Source: Bolinopsis microptera
Taxonomy: Eukaryota; Ctenophora; Tentaculata; Lobata; Bolinopsidae
Assembly (NCBI RefSeq): GCF_026151205.1
Contig: NC_087076.1
Coordinates: 10,206,902 to 10,270,901, forward strand
Direction of reading: 5' to 3'
Length of the DNA: 64,000 nucleotides
Shown here: positions 48,193 to 59,800 of the stretch, in pieces
How positions within the stretch are numbered: position 1 is the first letter of the stretch
Layout: each line of letters opens with the position of its first letter
Translations under genes and position numbers: made by a program
Notes under the pieces: model-generated
What the model was told of the DNA's origin: nothing
The model's input: the letters and a program-made list of their open reading frames with translations, nothing else
Database searches by the model: none

Positions 48193-48791
48193 CTTTCCGG
48201 CAATTATTTGTTCGGCTCTGCAATCTCGGTACCCGGGGTGTTGTGAGATACTTTTTATAGTGCTGCGCTGCATTGATCGGGCTCAGATTTAAATCCACCA
48301 TTTTACGGTTGTAGTGTGCTCCATTTGTTTGCAGAATCTTAGATTCTAATCCAGAGTTCACTCAATGACGTGACTTCTTAATCTTGATAGTATTATTAAA
48401 CCGACAGGGCAGTTAACCAAACTGTCTTGATTGCAATCAAAGATTTGACATCAAAGAACCACCTGACTCCGTTTGAAATTTAAAGCTATTAATGGGGGTT
48501 GTTGATGTTTAAATGATTTTGTCCTTTGATAGGTAGGGAAGTGCTGTTTCCCTGCTTTTCTCGCTGTGAGACTAACCGCGGATGATGTAATATCCCAAAC
48601 TTGACAATGCCGAATCAGCGTAACCTTGCACAATCAAGATACTGGTTAGCATGTTTCGTCGGAATAGAATTAAATATTTACTGGAAGCAAATTGATGAAA
48701 GGCAATCTCGTTCAAACTTTGTTAGGGGTAACACGATAACGTAACTTTTTCGGGTCAACGTGCCTGAAAGTTTAGATATAATTCCGTTAAG

Positions 48792-48949
48792 ACTCCACCC
48801 GGACTCATGTCCCTCATTGTCGCGGGTTAGTTTCTCAACAAGAGAGGAGCTCTACAGTCCACATGGCATTCCCCAAAGCAGCTCCGTGCGTGGATGTGTG
48901 GGCATTCTTTAGTTGGGTTTGCCAAATAGTAAAGATATTTAGACATTAA
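48792..48949 (+). CDS. Candidate terminal exon containing MAFPKAAPCVDVW
   Basis: After an acceptor-like 'attccgttaag' ending at 48791, a phase-1 frame encodes STRTHVPHCRGLVSQQERSS, TVHMAFPKAAPCVDVWAFFS and a hydrophobic end, then TAA at 48947. Phase 1 would fit the 14-nt microexon donor at 37609. Alternatively the ATG at 48864 starts a 28-residue frame. Support is weak. Confidence 0.22.
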
Positions 48950-49619
48950 TCGCTCAAAGTTTTGAAGCTTTCTCATTTCATCCTTTCTAATCAGCTCCGT
49001 CACCAAAGCTTAATTTCTTCTTTGTTTGCGCATACACTTACAGTCTGAGTCTACTTTTTTGTTTGTAACACCGAACCCGTACTCAAGTTTCTTTTTTTAC
49101 TGTAGACTATAAATTTGTTCTCGTTAAGTTGATATATCTTTTTGGTACTTTGTTATCCTAACGTGTTGTATTATATAGTTATAACTAAGTTACGTTGTGA
49201 TTTGTTACATATTTAATTATTCTTGTACAGCCGTTATGTCGCCGTTAACGAGTACTAAATTACAGTTAAGACTAAAGAGCGTGCAGTATGCGATTTGGAA
49301 TATTGAGAGTAGTTTATTCCTTATCGTAGTTTTCTGTATTTAGTTGTTTCATATTTTCAGCTGATTTGCAACTTTGAAATTGTTTTATAAGTTTATATGC
49401 TTCCGTTAAACCACTAACTATGTTTCAGCCTGTAAATATAGGACTTGATTAAAGTTTTTGGATTAACGTCTTAAATACTGGTCTTAATCATGGCCTAAAA
49501 AAATAAAGATATTCTATCTCGATTGCTGGCATCATGAAATTAGATTAAGAATTGCGATTTATTTTGTAAATCTGTCACTTTGAAACCGTTCTTAGATTCT
49601 AATCCGTTATTTACCTCAG

Positions 49620-50941
49620 TTTAAGACAAGAAGTCAAGCTCAGCAGATCAAGGTCTCTGCGTCAGGCTGAAGAAAAACGAGCTGTCAACTGCGTCTCACC
49701 CTCAACAGCGACAAGCAACCTCATATCTGAAATTCTTGAACTTTCCAAAAACTTCCGGCCTCTAAAACGAACGGTCTCTGCCATGAGCTTGCGTATCGTG
49801 AGCATGGATGACAGGGACGTGAAGGATGGCAGTCTGAGGAGGTACGCGGCCAGTGTAAGTGATAACGCTAGTGTCCCCGACCTTGACTGTGACAGAGCCA
49901 GACGGATTCACGAGGTTAACGGTCGTAGCACCGATTCCATTAGTTCTGCAGGTAGTTCCGCCACAGAATACGATTCTTATAAGGCAGTGGTGCGACAGAG
50001 TGATGAAGATGATGGAGTGTTTGACAGCAGGTTAGACGGGGTTGGTTTCCCTGATCGTAGGACTTCCTCAGGTTCAGATACCCCTCGGAATGTTTCCGTG
50101 TCGTCAACATTCCGTCCTGATCAGAATGATTCAGACATTAGAAGAATTTCAGGAGGTCCCCCACAGATAGTCCTCTCCCACTCCTCAGATTCCTGCCCCT
50201 CAGATGACTCATGTCCGTCTGATGACTCATGTCCCTCAGACTCAGATTCGTGTCCCTCAGATGACGAAGAAGACGACACCTTCGTAGAAGAGCCCAGGAG
50301 GCTCACTGTAGTTGCTCCTCGAAGAGGGAGAATGTCAGTGGTCACTCCCCCTAGCATCAGCAAACTTGAAATAAATGGAACTATCATGCTGAGAAAATCT
50401 AAGTCTTGCGGCGACCTGACAGAAATCTCTGAGGATTTCATTGAGCATGTTAAGAAAATGCGTGCTGACAGCCAGGGAGGCCTTCCAGAGGGTCTAGAGA
50501 GATTAGAGGAGCTAAGCAAGCATATCAAGGAGGAACTGGACGATGCTCCGGGCAAGTTAAAACGGAGTAGTTCCCAAACAATTACCGAGCGGGAGATCAA
50601 GACCGTTGAAGAAACCAAGGCAAGCATCTGGGATGTGCCTTCAATGGCCAGGAAATCTAAGATAGGCCTGGCTATTATGTTTATCAGTGGTAGACTTGGG
50701 TCCATAGTTCAGAACAACCTGCATCATGTTACTCAGATGGCATCCGAAGACAACACCTTGATCGAAGAGCCTGTTGTCATGCCTATTATCAAAACAGCGA
50801 CCGCTCCCGCGCTGCTCGGCGCCCCTCCTCCCAAGAAAACTGTAGGTCGATCTTTCTCCTTTTCAATGAAAAACAAGGCTCAGTTGCTGGCAAACAAGAA
50901 GTTGTCGAGGCCCATGATCATGAAAACCAGCCCAAAAGAAG
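49620..50941 (+). CDS. Large exon of a Ser-rich, disordered multi-phosphosite protein
   Basis: This is the core exon of the main plus-strand gene, open for 440 codons. The acceptor is 'ttacctcag' ending at 49619, so the exon starts in phase 2 and runs 54 codons upstream of the Met at 49783. The donor AAG|GTATGT follows 50941 and leaves phase 1, so the TGA a few bases later is intronic. Numbering from that Met, I see a Ser/Asp-rich region (50-130), four SCPSDD repeats (137-161), an acidic run (158-166), the motif LRKSKSCGDL (203-212), a charged helical stretch (216-252), a short hydrophobic patch around IGLAIMFISG (294-303) and a basic Ser-rich tail (352-385). Upstream in the same frame lie SRSRSL and LKRTVSAMS. 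No enzyme domain is recognisable. I infer an intracellular scaffold or regulatory phosphoprotein. The exon itself is near certain, but the family is unknown. Confidence 0.9.
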
Positions 50942-51151
50942 GTATGTGACTTTGTTCGTGATGGATTCATTGTTTTTATTTGTGTGTGGTCATTTTACTG
51001 TGGTGTGTACTGTGTGTGATCGGTGTTTACTTGAACCGAAGCAAACTTTCACTGAAACTTTTATCGCAAATTTGTGTTAAATTGTTAATGTCTCATATTT
51101 GTCATGAATTAGGAACGTTTAAGTTTCTAAATTTAATAGCTACTATTTCAG

Positions 51152-51228
51152 CAGACTACGACGGCTCAGATAATGAACTCGATATTCACACTCCATTACC
51201 GAGAAAAAGGCTTGGCACCTCTCTAACG
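51152..51228 (+). CDS. Main gene exon, phase 1 to 0, with tandem NAGNAG acceptor
   Basis: The acceptor 'tactatttcag' ends at 51151 and the donor CTAACG|GTTTGT follows 51228. The G left by exon 49620-50941 plus CA makes Ala, and the frame continues DYDGSDNELDIHTPLPRKRL and GTSLT. The sequence at the acceptor is TTCAGCAG, a NAGNAG tandem. Cutting after the second AG (exon start 51155) keeps the frame and simply drops the Ala. The phase match with both neighbours supports the exon. The peptide is acidic then basic, consistent with a disordered linker. Confidence 0.75.
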
Positions 51229-51460
51229 GTTTGTTATAAATTCCTTGCACGTTTTAAATTCTTTGGGTGCTCATTCCCCGGAGATAATATTTTCCTTTGC
51301 CTTTTCTCACATAATCGACGACGACGTTGTTCTTCAATGAAAAATCGAATAATACTTTATAACAGGAAACAGTAAACATGCCTGAAGTATTGATTTCTTA
51401 AGAATCCCCCGATTCCCTGAAATTTAACCTCTATTTTTTGTTAATTCCTCCGGATCACAG

Positions 51461-51547
51461 GGCATGGACTTAGCGGATCCCTTGTCTGAGCTGCGGAACG
51501 ACAAGCGGTGTATGTCGCTCAACAATCTCACAACCCAAAACCCTAAC
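51461..51547 (+). CDS. Main gene exon, phase 0-0, kinase motif KRCMSLNNL
   Basis: The acceptor 'tccggatcacag' ends at 51460 and the donor CCTAAC|GTTAGT follows 51547. The exon is 29 codons, encoding GMDLADPLSELRNDKRCMSL followed by NNLTTQNPN. It starts in phase 0, as required by the preceding exon. The segment KRCMSLNNL has Arg at -3 and Leu at +4 relative to Ser, the pattern recognised by AMPK/CaMK-related kinases (family knowledge). It echoes LRKSKSCGDL in the large exon and HQSCENL in the exon at 59563. Reading past the donor gives only intron-like sequence. Confidence 0.75.
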
Positions 51548-52568
51548 GTTAGTTCTGCATGTTTAACTTTAATGCTGATTAGTGATTTACATTATTCAGT
51601 TTTCGTTGACTTAAAACTAGACATTTGCACTTTGTACTGTCTGTTAGGCTGCTGCTCAGGTAGTGGCAAATTGTTTCGCACGTTTTAAAAATTGTAACTT
51701 AGGGAAGATTTTGTTGTTTCTTGCCGCTGTTGGCCGGATAACCCCTTTCAAGATCGCAAAATTTGAAAATTTTAAATATCATGGCTGATCTTGTGAAGTA
51801 AATTGCAGGAATCATTTTTGGGCCAGTTGAAACGCTGGATTCGTTGATAGCCTAAATCTTGTGAGTGCTCTGAAGTCAGAATAACATTCTTGACATTATT
51901 AAAAATTCTAGAAACGCTATGTGACATAGCATGTCATCCATGATTCAAGTTGGACGACCCCGTGAATTATTAACTCCTTAATCAATTAGGCGACCTATCA
52001 TTCGAATTCCGCTCATTTGAACATCTTCAACCTTAAGATGCTTTACCATTGGTGCTCAAAAAGATGATTTATCATGAATCATGAAATAACGTGTTCGTTT
52101 AATTATAATGTTGTTATTTTACACGTGTCTTCCCATATTTGTCCCTCTATATTTTATAACCGTCTGTGTCGACAGGTTTACGACCTTTAATTTTAATAAG
52201 GACCGTCAAAGTGTCAAATTTATGTTCATATGTTTTAAATTCAACGATCAAATTTGAATCTCTCGTTCTCCATGAGGCGTTGAGAAATGATTTTTTAAGA
52301 GCGTGGTTGAAGGATATAAAAACCTCAATTGCTGTGTCTTGGGTGCTTCTGAACATTAGAGCACCTTTCAAAAGGGTTATATTGCTCGGTGACCCATGTA
52401 AATATCCTACTTTAATTTAGCATAGTCTACTGGTTCCCAGCTACATTAAACTAGTTACAACCTGACAAGTGTTAAGTTCCTGTCAAATCTCTTACAGTTT
52501 AACATATTAAACTGGAACTGTCCGGAGCATTCCAGAACTTTTTATTGCTTATTATCCTGTCTAAAACC

Positions 52569-52635
52569 TGTGTTAAATCTGTGTTAAATATGTGTTAAAT
52601 CTGTGTTCAATATGTGTTCAATATGTGTTAAACGT
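52569..52635. repeat. 11-bp tandem repeat, six copies
   Basis: TGTGTTAAATC-type unit repeated six times with A/C and A/C/G variants, in an intron of the main gene. Confidence 0.8.
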
Positions 52636-54349
52636 GCCCGATCCTTCTCAAATCCTGGCCTTGACCTTGAAAGTAAGCATTTGTAAGCTGTCTCACAAGA
52701 TCTTTCATGGCCCTTCTTAAAACTTTAAAAGAAGCTTAGATACAGTCGACAGCATGGAATATCTTGTACAATGTTATTCGACGGTCTTATCATGCTGCAT
52801 GCACCGTAATACCCAATTTATAAATTTTATAACACGGATTATTGTTTATTCGGAACTGGTGTCCAGAATTCAGATTTTAATCAGAAGACCTATAGTACAG
52901 TACTTGTACCCTTGTAACCCATATGAAAACTTGGAAAATAATTCGATCAAAGTATGCAGATTTGCTTGCTGAACTATCTATCAAAAGGATTCTGGCCACA
53001 AGTTAGAAGTTACACACCATAACCACATGATAAAATTCACAAACAATTCATCCATCTGGATTTAACCCCATCACTCAATTACAATATTCATTCTTCTAGT
53101 ATAATACGCCACAACCTTGTCAAAGTGATAAAAACTACAACTGTTCGGTGTTCGATGTTATAATTCTATTCAAGGTGTGTCTTTTAACACAACATTTCAC
53201 CAACAGCTTACAAGTGTGAGACTTTCCATGTCCCATGAAAAGTTACGAATTACTTTTCTTACGATCTCCCCTTCTTTATTTTTAATATTGGACAGAATTC
53301 TTGACGATGTGATGAACTGTAATTGTTCGGAATTATAAAACCATCATCAAGTTGACACAAAAATACAAAAATATTCTGTGCTTTAACCAACTCATCTCCG
53401 AGAGGGTTTATTAAATATTTATATAAAGCATGTTGTTTCCGTTGCTGGTACCATGAAAAGTTTGAAAGTTACCGATCGGCAACCTGAATAGTACTGGTGT
53501 CTCGGTAGTTTGGGGAAGGGCTTTTTGATTGGTTAAAAAATAACTTAATTTGCTGTAATAAGCTAGGTTGCCGACAAGAAAATGGTTGAAAAAAGGCTTC
53601 GCCAAACCTAAAAAATTCGTAATTAATAAGGGTGTGAACCAGTGTCTATACTTTGGCATTAAAACAATTAAATAGATAAATTAAATAAATTCCTCTGGCA
53701 CCGTAGCTAGTATCATAGCAATGTTTGAAATATTTGATAAACATACTATCAACTAAATTAAATGTTACGCGTTGTTACATGTTATATCGGCTTTTCTGCC
53801 CATACTTTGCTTTAGAATTTCAACTTTCAACACGTTGATCCTCTTGAACTTTAATCCTTGTAAGTTCTGCTCATGGATCTAAATTCTAAATTCCCGTCAA
53901 TCGATCATTGTCGGTGGAAAAGAATCACGGTTTAATCCGATTAATAAGAGCCACCTCAGTATTTGTTGCGGTTAGGAATGGAGGAAGGAACGGAGTTATA
54001 GGGTCCGCGTTATTTCGTTCTGACTTAATCTTGACTTAATGTTGACACTACTCTGATTTCATTGGCAAGACTTCGTCACAGCTTGCTGTGCTACTTTGGC
54101 TTTTACTGCGGTCGATATTGTGATGATATTTGTATGCACGAGGGCGAGCCTCTCACTTGAAAAATATGACATTTCCCATGTAAATATTTTCTCAGCAATC
54201 TCATTGAATTAGTTTATGCCACGACTCGTTTTGACTACCATCACGTGAACTTGATTTTTCTCTTTTTAATCTCTCTTTCCAGTCAAAGACCCCGTCCCGT
54301 TATAATTTGAGTTGTTATTTCTAATTGTCTCAAAGTCCTATTGCTAAAA

Positions 54350-54601
54350 TTAGATGACGTCACAACTATATTGGGGATCACATGACTCCTTCCCCTCCCC
54401 TGACTGGTCTATCCCTCTGAACACGCAGTCACCGCTGGTATTCAGATAATATGACCGGAATGAGAGCCAATAGACTCGAGCGGATCCAGAACCTGTATAA
54501 GAGAAGATTGTTCCCGTTCCTAGAATTTGTGCCGCTGTTTGCATCATATAACCGGAACATGTAGTTAGCCTAGCTGATATGGGTGCCATTTGTTCCATCA
54601 T
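54350..54601 (-). CDS. Antisense open frame, 83 codons, in an intron of the main gene
   Basis: On the minus strand an ATG at 54601 opens MMEQMAPISARLTTCSGYMM, QTAAQILGTGTIFSYTGSGS, ARVYWLSFRSYYLNTSGDCV and a Cys/Asp-rich end, then TAA. Composition is strongly protein-like, with Thr/Ser/Tyr and five Cys. An acceptor-like AATAG directly upstream (phase 0, EEV-MMEQ) allows it to be a last exon. A neighbouring minus frame (54750-54983) could be an earlier exon, though phases do not match directly. Confidence 0.35.
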   Translation of the reverse strand: MMEQMAPISARLTTCSGYMMQTAAQILGTGTIFSYTGSGSARVYWLSFRSYYLNTSGDCVFRGIDQSGEGKESCDPQYSCDVI

Positions 54602-54690
54602 TACCTCCTCCTATTAACACCTTTTTATCTTCCCTTCAAATACTCATTCCTTGCCTCCTGTGACCTGTCGCTGTCTTATAGTGTCTTAGC

Positions 54691-54820
54691 AGAGCAGATT
54701 CCTTTGGGGGTCTTTGTCGAGTCCCCAGCTGTTGCAGAAAGCCGCCGATTTACCAATCCATTTCAGTTTCTTGTTGACGTGCTATGTCATGATTTGAGGC
54801 TTCACAGAAGCCCGTTATGA
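54691..54820 (+). CDS. Candidate plus-strand exon, competing with the antisense frame
   Basis: A pyrimidine-rich stretch ends in the acceptor 'agtgtcttag' at 54690. The phase-1 frame encodes EQIPLGVFVESPAVAESRRF, TNPFQFLVDVLCHDLRLHRS and PL, then TGA at 54818. It lies in the intron between 51547 and 58116, but phase 1 does not fit those neighbours. See the overlapping minus-strand entry. Confidence 0.28.
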
Positions 54821-54983
54821 CTTTCGATTGTGATCCGACAGCTAAATTCGCCGTAGTACAACAAGGCAGTTTCTCGAAGCAGTCGTATTGTTTTGCTCTG
54901 ATATCGGTCTCTCTTTGTTGCTTCCTCCCTAGTATGTCTTTAATTCCCCCTAACTCACACCAGCGGATGGTGATATAAAACAC
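54750..54983 (-). CDS. Antisense open frame, 77 codons, strand ambiguous
   Basis: The minus frame has no ATG near its start. It reads FYITIRWCELGGIKDILGRK, QQRETDIRAKQYDCFEKLPC, CTTANLAVGSQSKVITGFCE and a charged tail ending DW-TAA; a donor-like GATTG|GTAAAT covers the stop. The plus strand over 54691-54818 is also open after a good acceptor 'tagtgtcttag' (EQIPLGVFVESPAVAESRRF then TNPFQFLVDVLC). One of the two is probably real, and I cannot decide which. Confidence 0.28.
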   Translation of the reverse strand: MFYITIRWCELGGIKDILGRKQQRETDIRAKQYDCFEKLPCCTTANLAVGSQSKVITGFCEASNHDIARQQETEMDW

Positions 54984-55221
54984 ACTGTCACGTGGTGTTG
55001 TTGAGAGAAACGTAACAAAGTAATGATGAAACCTACCATTTTGTATGGACCACGTCGTTTCAGCCTGTCCCGATCTGTCTCTTATGATCCTGCAGTTGAC
55101 AAGGTGGGTATTGTTAGGTTTAAATCAGAAGTTATCTGGTGATGTTACCAGGTGGGTTTTACAAGGTAAACTTAACCTGATAGCCTTCGTCGGTTATAAG
55201 TGTAAACTTACCGATGACCAG

Positions 55222-55345
55222 TTATCCGCTACCAAGTGACCGTAACTGGATTACCGTTAACTGCAGTAACCGGTGCCAAGTAACGGTTACCGCCGGTAAC
55301 CGTTACCTGGTTACCGGTGCCAAGTTACCGTTAACGTGGGCGTTT
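55222..55345. repeat. Dense GGTAAC/GTTACC cluster
   Basis: Many copies of GTTAC(C) and its complement in both orientations, including CGGTAACCGTTACC and two copies of CCGGTGCCAAGT. The stretch can fold on itself and resembles X-box half sites. Confidence 0.65.
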
Positions 55346-55349
55346 AATT

Positions 55350-58100
55350 TCAAGGTAGGCGTTACCAGGAAAGCGTGACAATAAGTTTAATGGCTTCCAA
55401 CACTCCTATAATAGTGGGACTGCGTGTTAGATTGTTTCAAAGCAATTATAGGTGCCGCCAAGATTTAAACAACAAAATTTCTGACATTAAAATATGCTTT
55501 GAATTTGGTCGTAAACGTATCTGTACTTTTTGTTAGGCCAGAAGTCTAGGCACAATTTTTACAATTTATGAATTTTAAATCAAATAACTTGACGGAACTT
55601 ACCTACCTTGAACGGGTTCTTTCTTGCATTTTTATCAGCCTCACGTTTCATTTTCCAAGTTGAAACCGTCCTTGCTGCAGAATATATCGCACTCCAAATC
55701 GTCTCCATAAAATAGTTCAATAGGTAGGCCAACATCCAGATCCTGATTTATCCTTCCTGTAAAGACTTGAAGTGAAAGTTTAGAGCGTTGGCACGTGGCA
55801 CATCAAGGAATCTGTAGTGGGAATCCTGGTGGGATGCCGATCGAAATGTTTGAAATTGTTAAATCTTTAGCCTTAAGAAATCTCCATACCGTGTTTGTAG
55901 TCTCATAATGGAGAAAAAAGGTGACATACTGATTTCTTCATATCAGCATTTGGTGCGATCGAGTTTTTACTACTCCGCAACAATCTATTTAGCGCTCTTA
56001 CATCTTAAGTAATTAGTAATACTAATCACAAAGACATGGTCCTCCACAAAGAAACTGCTTGAAAGTACTGGGTGTACTCTATTTTTACCTGTTAAGTAGC
56101 CTTACGAGGACTGATAATTAGCGGTTCATGCCAGCTCCAACCCCGTCAATTATTGAGTCATCACCACTGCTCTCAGAGGTCTGCAGTGCTGATCTCTGGT
56201 CATAAGTCGCAGAAAATTGATCGGTATGTAGTTTGTGAACTATGTAGAACTATGTACGCGTTGTTTGCGTCAAAGGATATTATAATATTTTAGATTCCCT
56301 GGGAGAGACCTGCAATATTATCAGGTAAATACAATTTACAGTTGATGGGGTGTGGCCGTTTGACTCTTTGTCTTTTTTTCGCAAAAATATCAGGCATACC
56401 GAACATATAGAGGTAATGTAAAGTATCGGCTGTCAAGTTGACATTTAACAAGGTCTGTGTGTATTGGAAGTTTACTGTATCTCAAGTTTTTACGAGATGC
56501 TGAAATTTATAATATGCATCGATGTAATATTTGTTATAATATGTGATAATATTTATTCATCTGTTAGGCATTTCCATCTTGTAAGAAGGGCCGGTACTCA
56601 AAGTCAAATATCAATGGCTGGAAAGGCGAAAATGGCGAGCAAAATTGATCATTTATTCTTCGTTCGTATTCCAGAAATTCTCAAAAGTTTATTGCAAAAT
56701 TGTCGATGATGCACCCAAATGTTTAGTTAATACAGTTGACATATTCTTTGTCGCTTAATCCTGCACCACCACAAGGTTGCACCACCCTATCAAACGGTTC
56801 TCCAAGGAAGCAGCTGTCATACAATCACGGTTTAATAAAATAAACTTTATTGATATGGTTTGTTTTGTTATATAGTGGTGACAGTTATGCAAATTGTTTT
56901 AATTGTTTAGGCACTCAAAGTAAGTAAGTAAGATTATGAGACTTTATTGAATGTTTCAAGTTTGATTTCTCCGAGTCAAATTTTAGTCTTCCTCTACCAT
57001 GCTAGTGATTGCAAGAATTTCTAAGTTGTGTCCTTTTTCCCAATCGGTACAGCCACCGGCAATAATTCAGATAACGAAAAGTCATCTAATAATAAATGAT
57101 ATAATTTAGTTGAACACCAGCTGGCTCTTATTAAAAACATTCCGCATACTTGAGATAAGAATTCAGGCGTCTGATTGATTCCATTCAGACAAATTGGCCC
57201 TAAATTGGGTAAGTCAGATAAGGTAAGCTGCGCCTAGATTTACGGGAGAAACCTTAAACGTTGCGTTCTCACGCCTTAGCTTAACCCCGACAATGCTAAA
57301 TAAAAGTGCTTAATTTTCATGTTTACAATCATTAGAAAATGATCGTAACAATTTGGGTTAAATGGTGATCGTAACAATTGGATAACGAGATGTCTTAGAA
57401 CGCCGTACTCCCTGAATAGAATTCCCTGAGTTCGCGGCGTACTTTGGTTTCTGTAAGTCACATGATGATCTAAAAGAATTTGAAAAATGTTGCCACCAAG
57501 TCAATTACGGGCCCTTTCTTTTCGTTTAGCGAGATGGATTATCTAAGACCTTAGTTATTGGGATATAATATTACTGCTCTGACCATATATAAGGGGCCCT
57601 TATCAGCTTTGAAGTTAAGTACTTCAAATTCACAATAATTAGACTTCTGGACCAATGTAAATTAATCGCGTTAAAGAACTCGCGTATTAATCGAATTTCG
57701 TCCCGGAATCTAAATTTCTAGGCTGTCCTGAATTATGGGTTATATTCTATGCCTTATATATATTATGTTAAGAAGCCTTTCCAACAATGCCTCAGAATTT
57801 ACAGTATATCCATACTCAAACTTTAAAATTATCCTTAGATGGTTTTCGTAGACGGCAAAGAAGCATGCTCAGGGTCCAGGGAGAGAGAGAGAGAGAGAGA
57901 GCTGTGTCACTTATGTGTTATAGAACCTTACATTCAATAAGACTAACAGTGTTAGGCTAACACCTCATAGTATCGTATTGCTAACCCTTATCAGTACTGG
58001 CTATAAGTCACGCAAAAACTAGGAATCATGTATGGTAATAATCTTGTTATACTTTTTTTTGTCGTACTTTTTACGAGTCGTGTGAATTTACCGTCTTTTC
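55350..58100. other. Intronic stretch
   Basis: AT-rich sequence between the 51461-51547 and 58116 exons. Only a GA run and chance-length frames are seen. Confidence 0.45.
57882..57902. repeat. (GA)n microsatellite
   Basis: A short GA run. Similar runs occur near 11700, 16009, 19141 (CT), 45009, 45031 and 60060. Confidence 0.8.
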
Positions 58101-58115
58101 TATAAAGGTTTTTAG

Positions 58116-58229
58116 CGGTGCTTCATTTCGTTCAAAATTGAGTATCTCAATCTGACATCACTAGACCGTGTAGATCTACCCCCGATGAAACGCAACAAAG
58201 GCATCAGGCGGAAATCATCCTCTTTGAGG
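58116..58229 (+). CDS. Candidate main gene exon, phase 0-0, motif IRRKSSSLR
   Basis: The open frame runs from an acceptor 'aaggtttttag' ending at 58115 to a donor TTGAGG|GTAGGT after 58229, 38 codons in phase 0-0. This fits between the exons at 51461 and 59563. The second half is convincingly coding, with LTSLDRVDLPPMKRNKG then IRRKSSSLR, a strong basophilic (PKA/CaMK-type) phosphosite. The first 12 residues are less convincing. The true acceptor may be a later AG such as the one ending at 58139 (exon from TATCTCAAT, also phase 0). An acceptor at 'cactag' just before ACCGTG would need another exon to correct the phase. Confidence 0.52.
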
Positions 58230-59562
58230 GTAGGTTATAATAGGCTGCTGAAATTACCAAAATATTCAAAAATTCCCCATGTTTCTACCTGAACCGCCGG
58301 TATTTGCCTGTCTTCGGGGGAGAATGCGGCGGTGTACCCTGGAGCACATGTTTTAGGAGCAGCATTCTTTATCAGATCATACTTTTGCTAATTTACTAAA
58401 CGTGATCACGTACATTGAAACTCGAAATCTGGTCTGTAATAAACGATATTTTAATTTCCCTTTGATAACGAAACTCCGCTTGACTTCCCGTTCCGCATTG
58501 TGCCAGCAATTGGCAGAAAATACTTCTACTAGCGTGACTAGAAACTACATGAAACGAGTAGCGTATGTAAAACGACTCGACGCATAGTTAGCTGCTAATC
58601 AACCGAAAGCCCACGAAATATTATACAATTAACGAAAGATGCCAGTGTGGTGACACAAGATTAAACTATAGTCAAAACTTTGCTGCAGTTTAATATGACT
58701 GATCGCTGATCACGATTAAATAACATTTCTCTGGATGGTTTCTCGTTTTCGACACAACTTTCTTTTGAATATGACACTGACTAAATTGTTTTGCGGTCCT
58801 CTAAGCTTACGACTGCACTGCAGCGTTTCAATATACAAGAATCCCAGTTGTGATAAAATCCGTAGTAATGTTTTTTGTCAATAATCCTTGCAAATCTCGG
58901 CTCCTTCAAACGTTCGATTAAAATTCAGCCGATAATTAATCGGAATTTTCTGCACACATTCTACTACAGTAGCTCAGTGAATCGGTGATAGAATTTAATT
59001 TTGTTATTTTTAATGATCGACCATTTTCGCCCCCGCATTATAGACGTTTAAATATGTCCCTTACGTCGATATAATTAATCGGCAATTGAATAGAATTAGA
59101 CTCAACTTAGACATGTTCTTGGCCTGCAACATAAGTTGCTAGAATATGTTGGATTTCATATTGCCTCGTTTAGATTCATTGATCTAAAGCCATTGCGACA
59201 TTAGTAGTTCGAATCGACCACGGATTCCGTAGTGCTTCGTTCATTTCATTATAAACCCGTGAGTATTGGTCACCATCAATATTGAATAGGTACTGATTAG
59301 ACACCGTTGTTCGATCGTATTAAGGGTGCCTGGATTTAATTATACCTCCTATTCTGCCTGAAAATACAATTTTGCGTTTCAATCTTTAAAATGCATCATC
59401 GAAAATCCGCGAAAACTTTGTATATTAACAATTTCTTTAAAATGAACATCTGCTATTATAAATAAAGGTTTATCAGGGTTTTTGATTATTTAAACTGTTT
59501 CTTGCAATAGTTTCCTTTTGCCAAGTTTATAAATTATGATTTCTGAACCATCACCTCATCAG

Positions 59563-59670
59563 GATCTGCGGAAGATAGCAGAAATTCCAAAACGGTTCAA
59601 CAGTTCCGAGCGACTTCTGTCTCCTGACGGTGTCGGACCTCTACATCAGAGTTGTGAGAACTTAACTCGG
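59563..59670 (+). CDS. Main gene exon, phase 0-0, motif SCENL
   Basis: The acceptor 'cacctcatcag' ends at 59562 and the donor ACTCGG|GTTAGT follows 59670. Thirty-six codons are open in phase 0, encoding DLRKIAEIPKRFNSSERLLS then PDGVGPLHQSCENLTR. Both ends are in phase 0, so it can follow 51547 or 58229 directly and can join either of the last exons at 59801 or 60128. The QSCENL element resembles the SCGDL and MSLNNL elements of earlier exons. Composition (charged, Pro/Ser-rich) matches the rest of the protein. Confidence 0.7.
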
Positions 59671-59800
59671 GTTAGTTTGATTTGTTTATGAATTATCTAA
59701 TTCCTTTATGCCTCTTAACACCTTGTCCATCAATCTCCCCGTCATTTTCATATCAACGTAAAATTAACCGTTTTTTCTCTTTTCCTGGAACTGTATTCAG

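Noticed and set aside
50121-50705. 194-codon minus-strand open frame
   Set aside because: It is the antisense shadow of the large coding exon 49620-50941, and its Ser/Leu-rich composition mirrors the plus-strand codons.
49783-50949. Folliculin-interacting (FNIP-like) protein
   Set aside because: Only a short stretch (ARKSKIGLAIMF) recalls that family. The following sequence and domain order do not.
50942-51151. Reading the frame through 50949 as a true stop
   Set aside because: A consensus donor GTATGT and matching phase in the next exon make the TGA intronic.
50980-51375. 131-codon plus frame
   Set aside because: Only 51152-51228 within it is exonic. The rest is hydrophobic, AT-rich intron read-through on both sides of splice sites.
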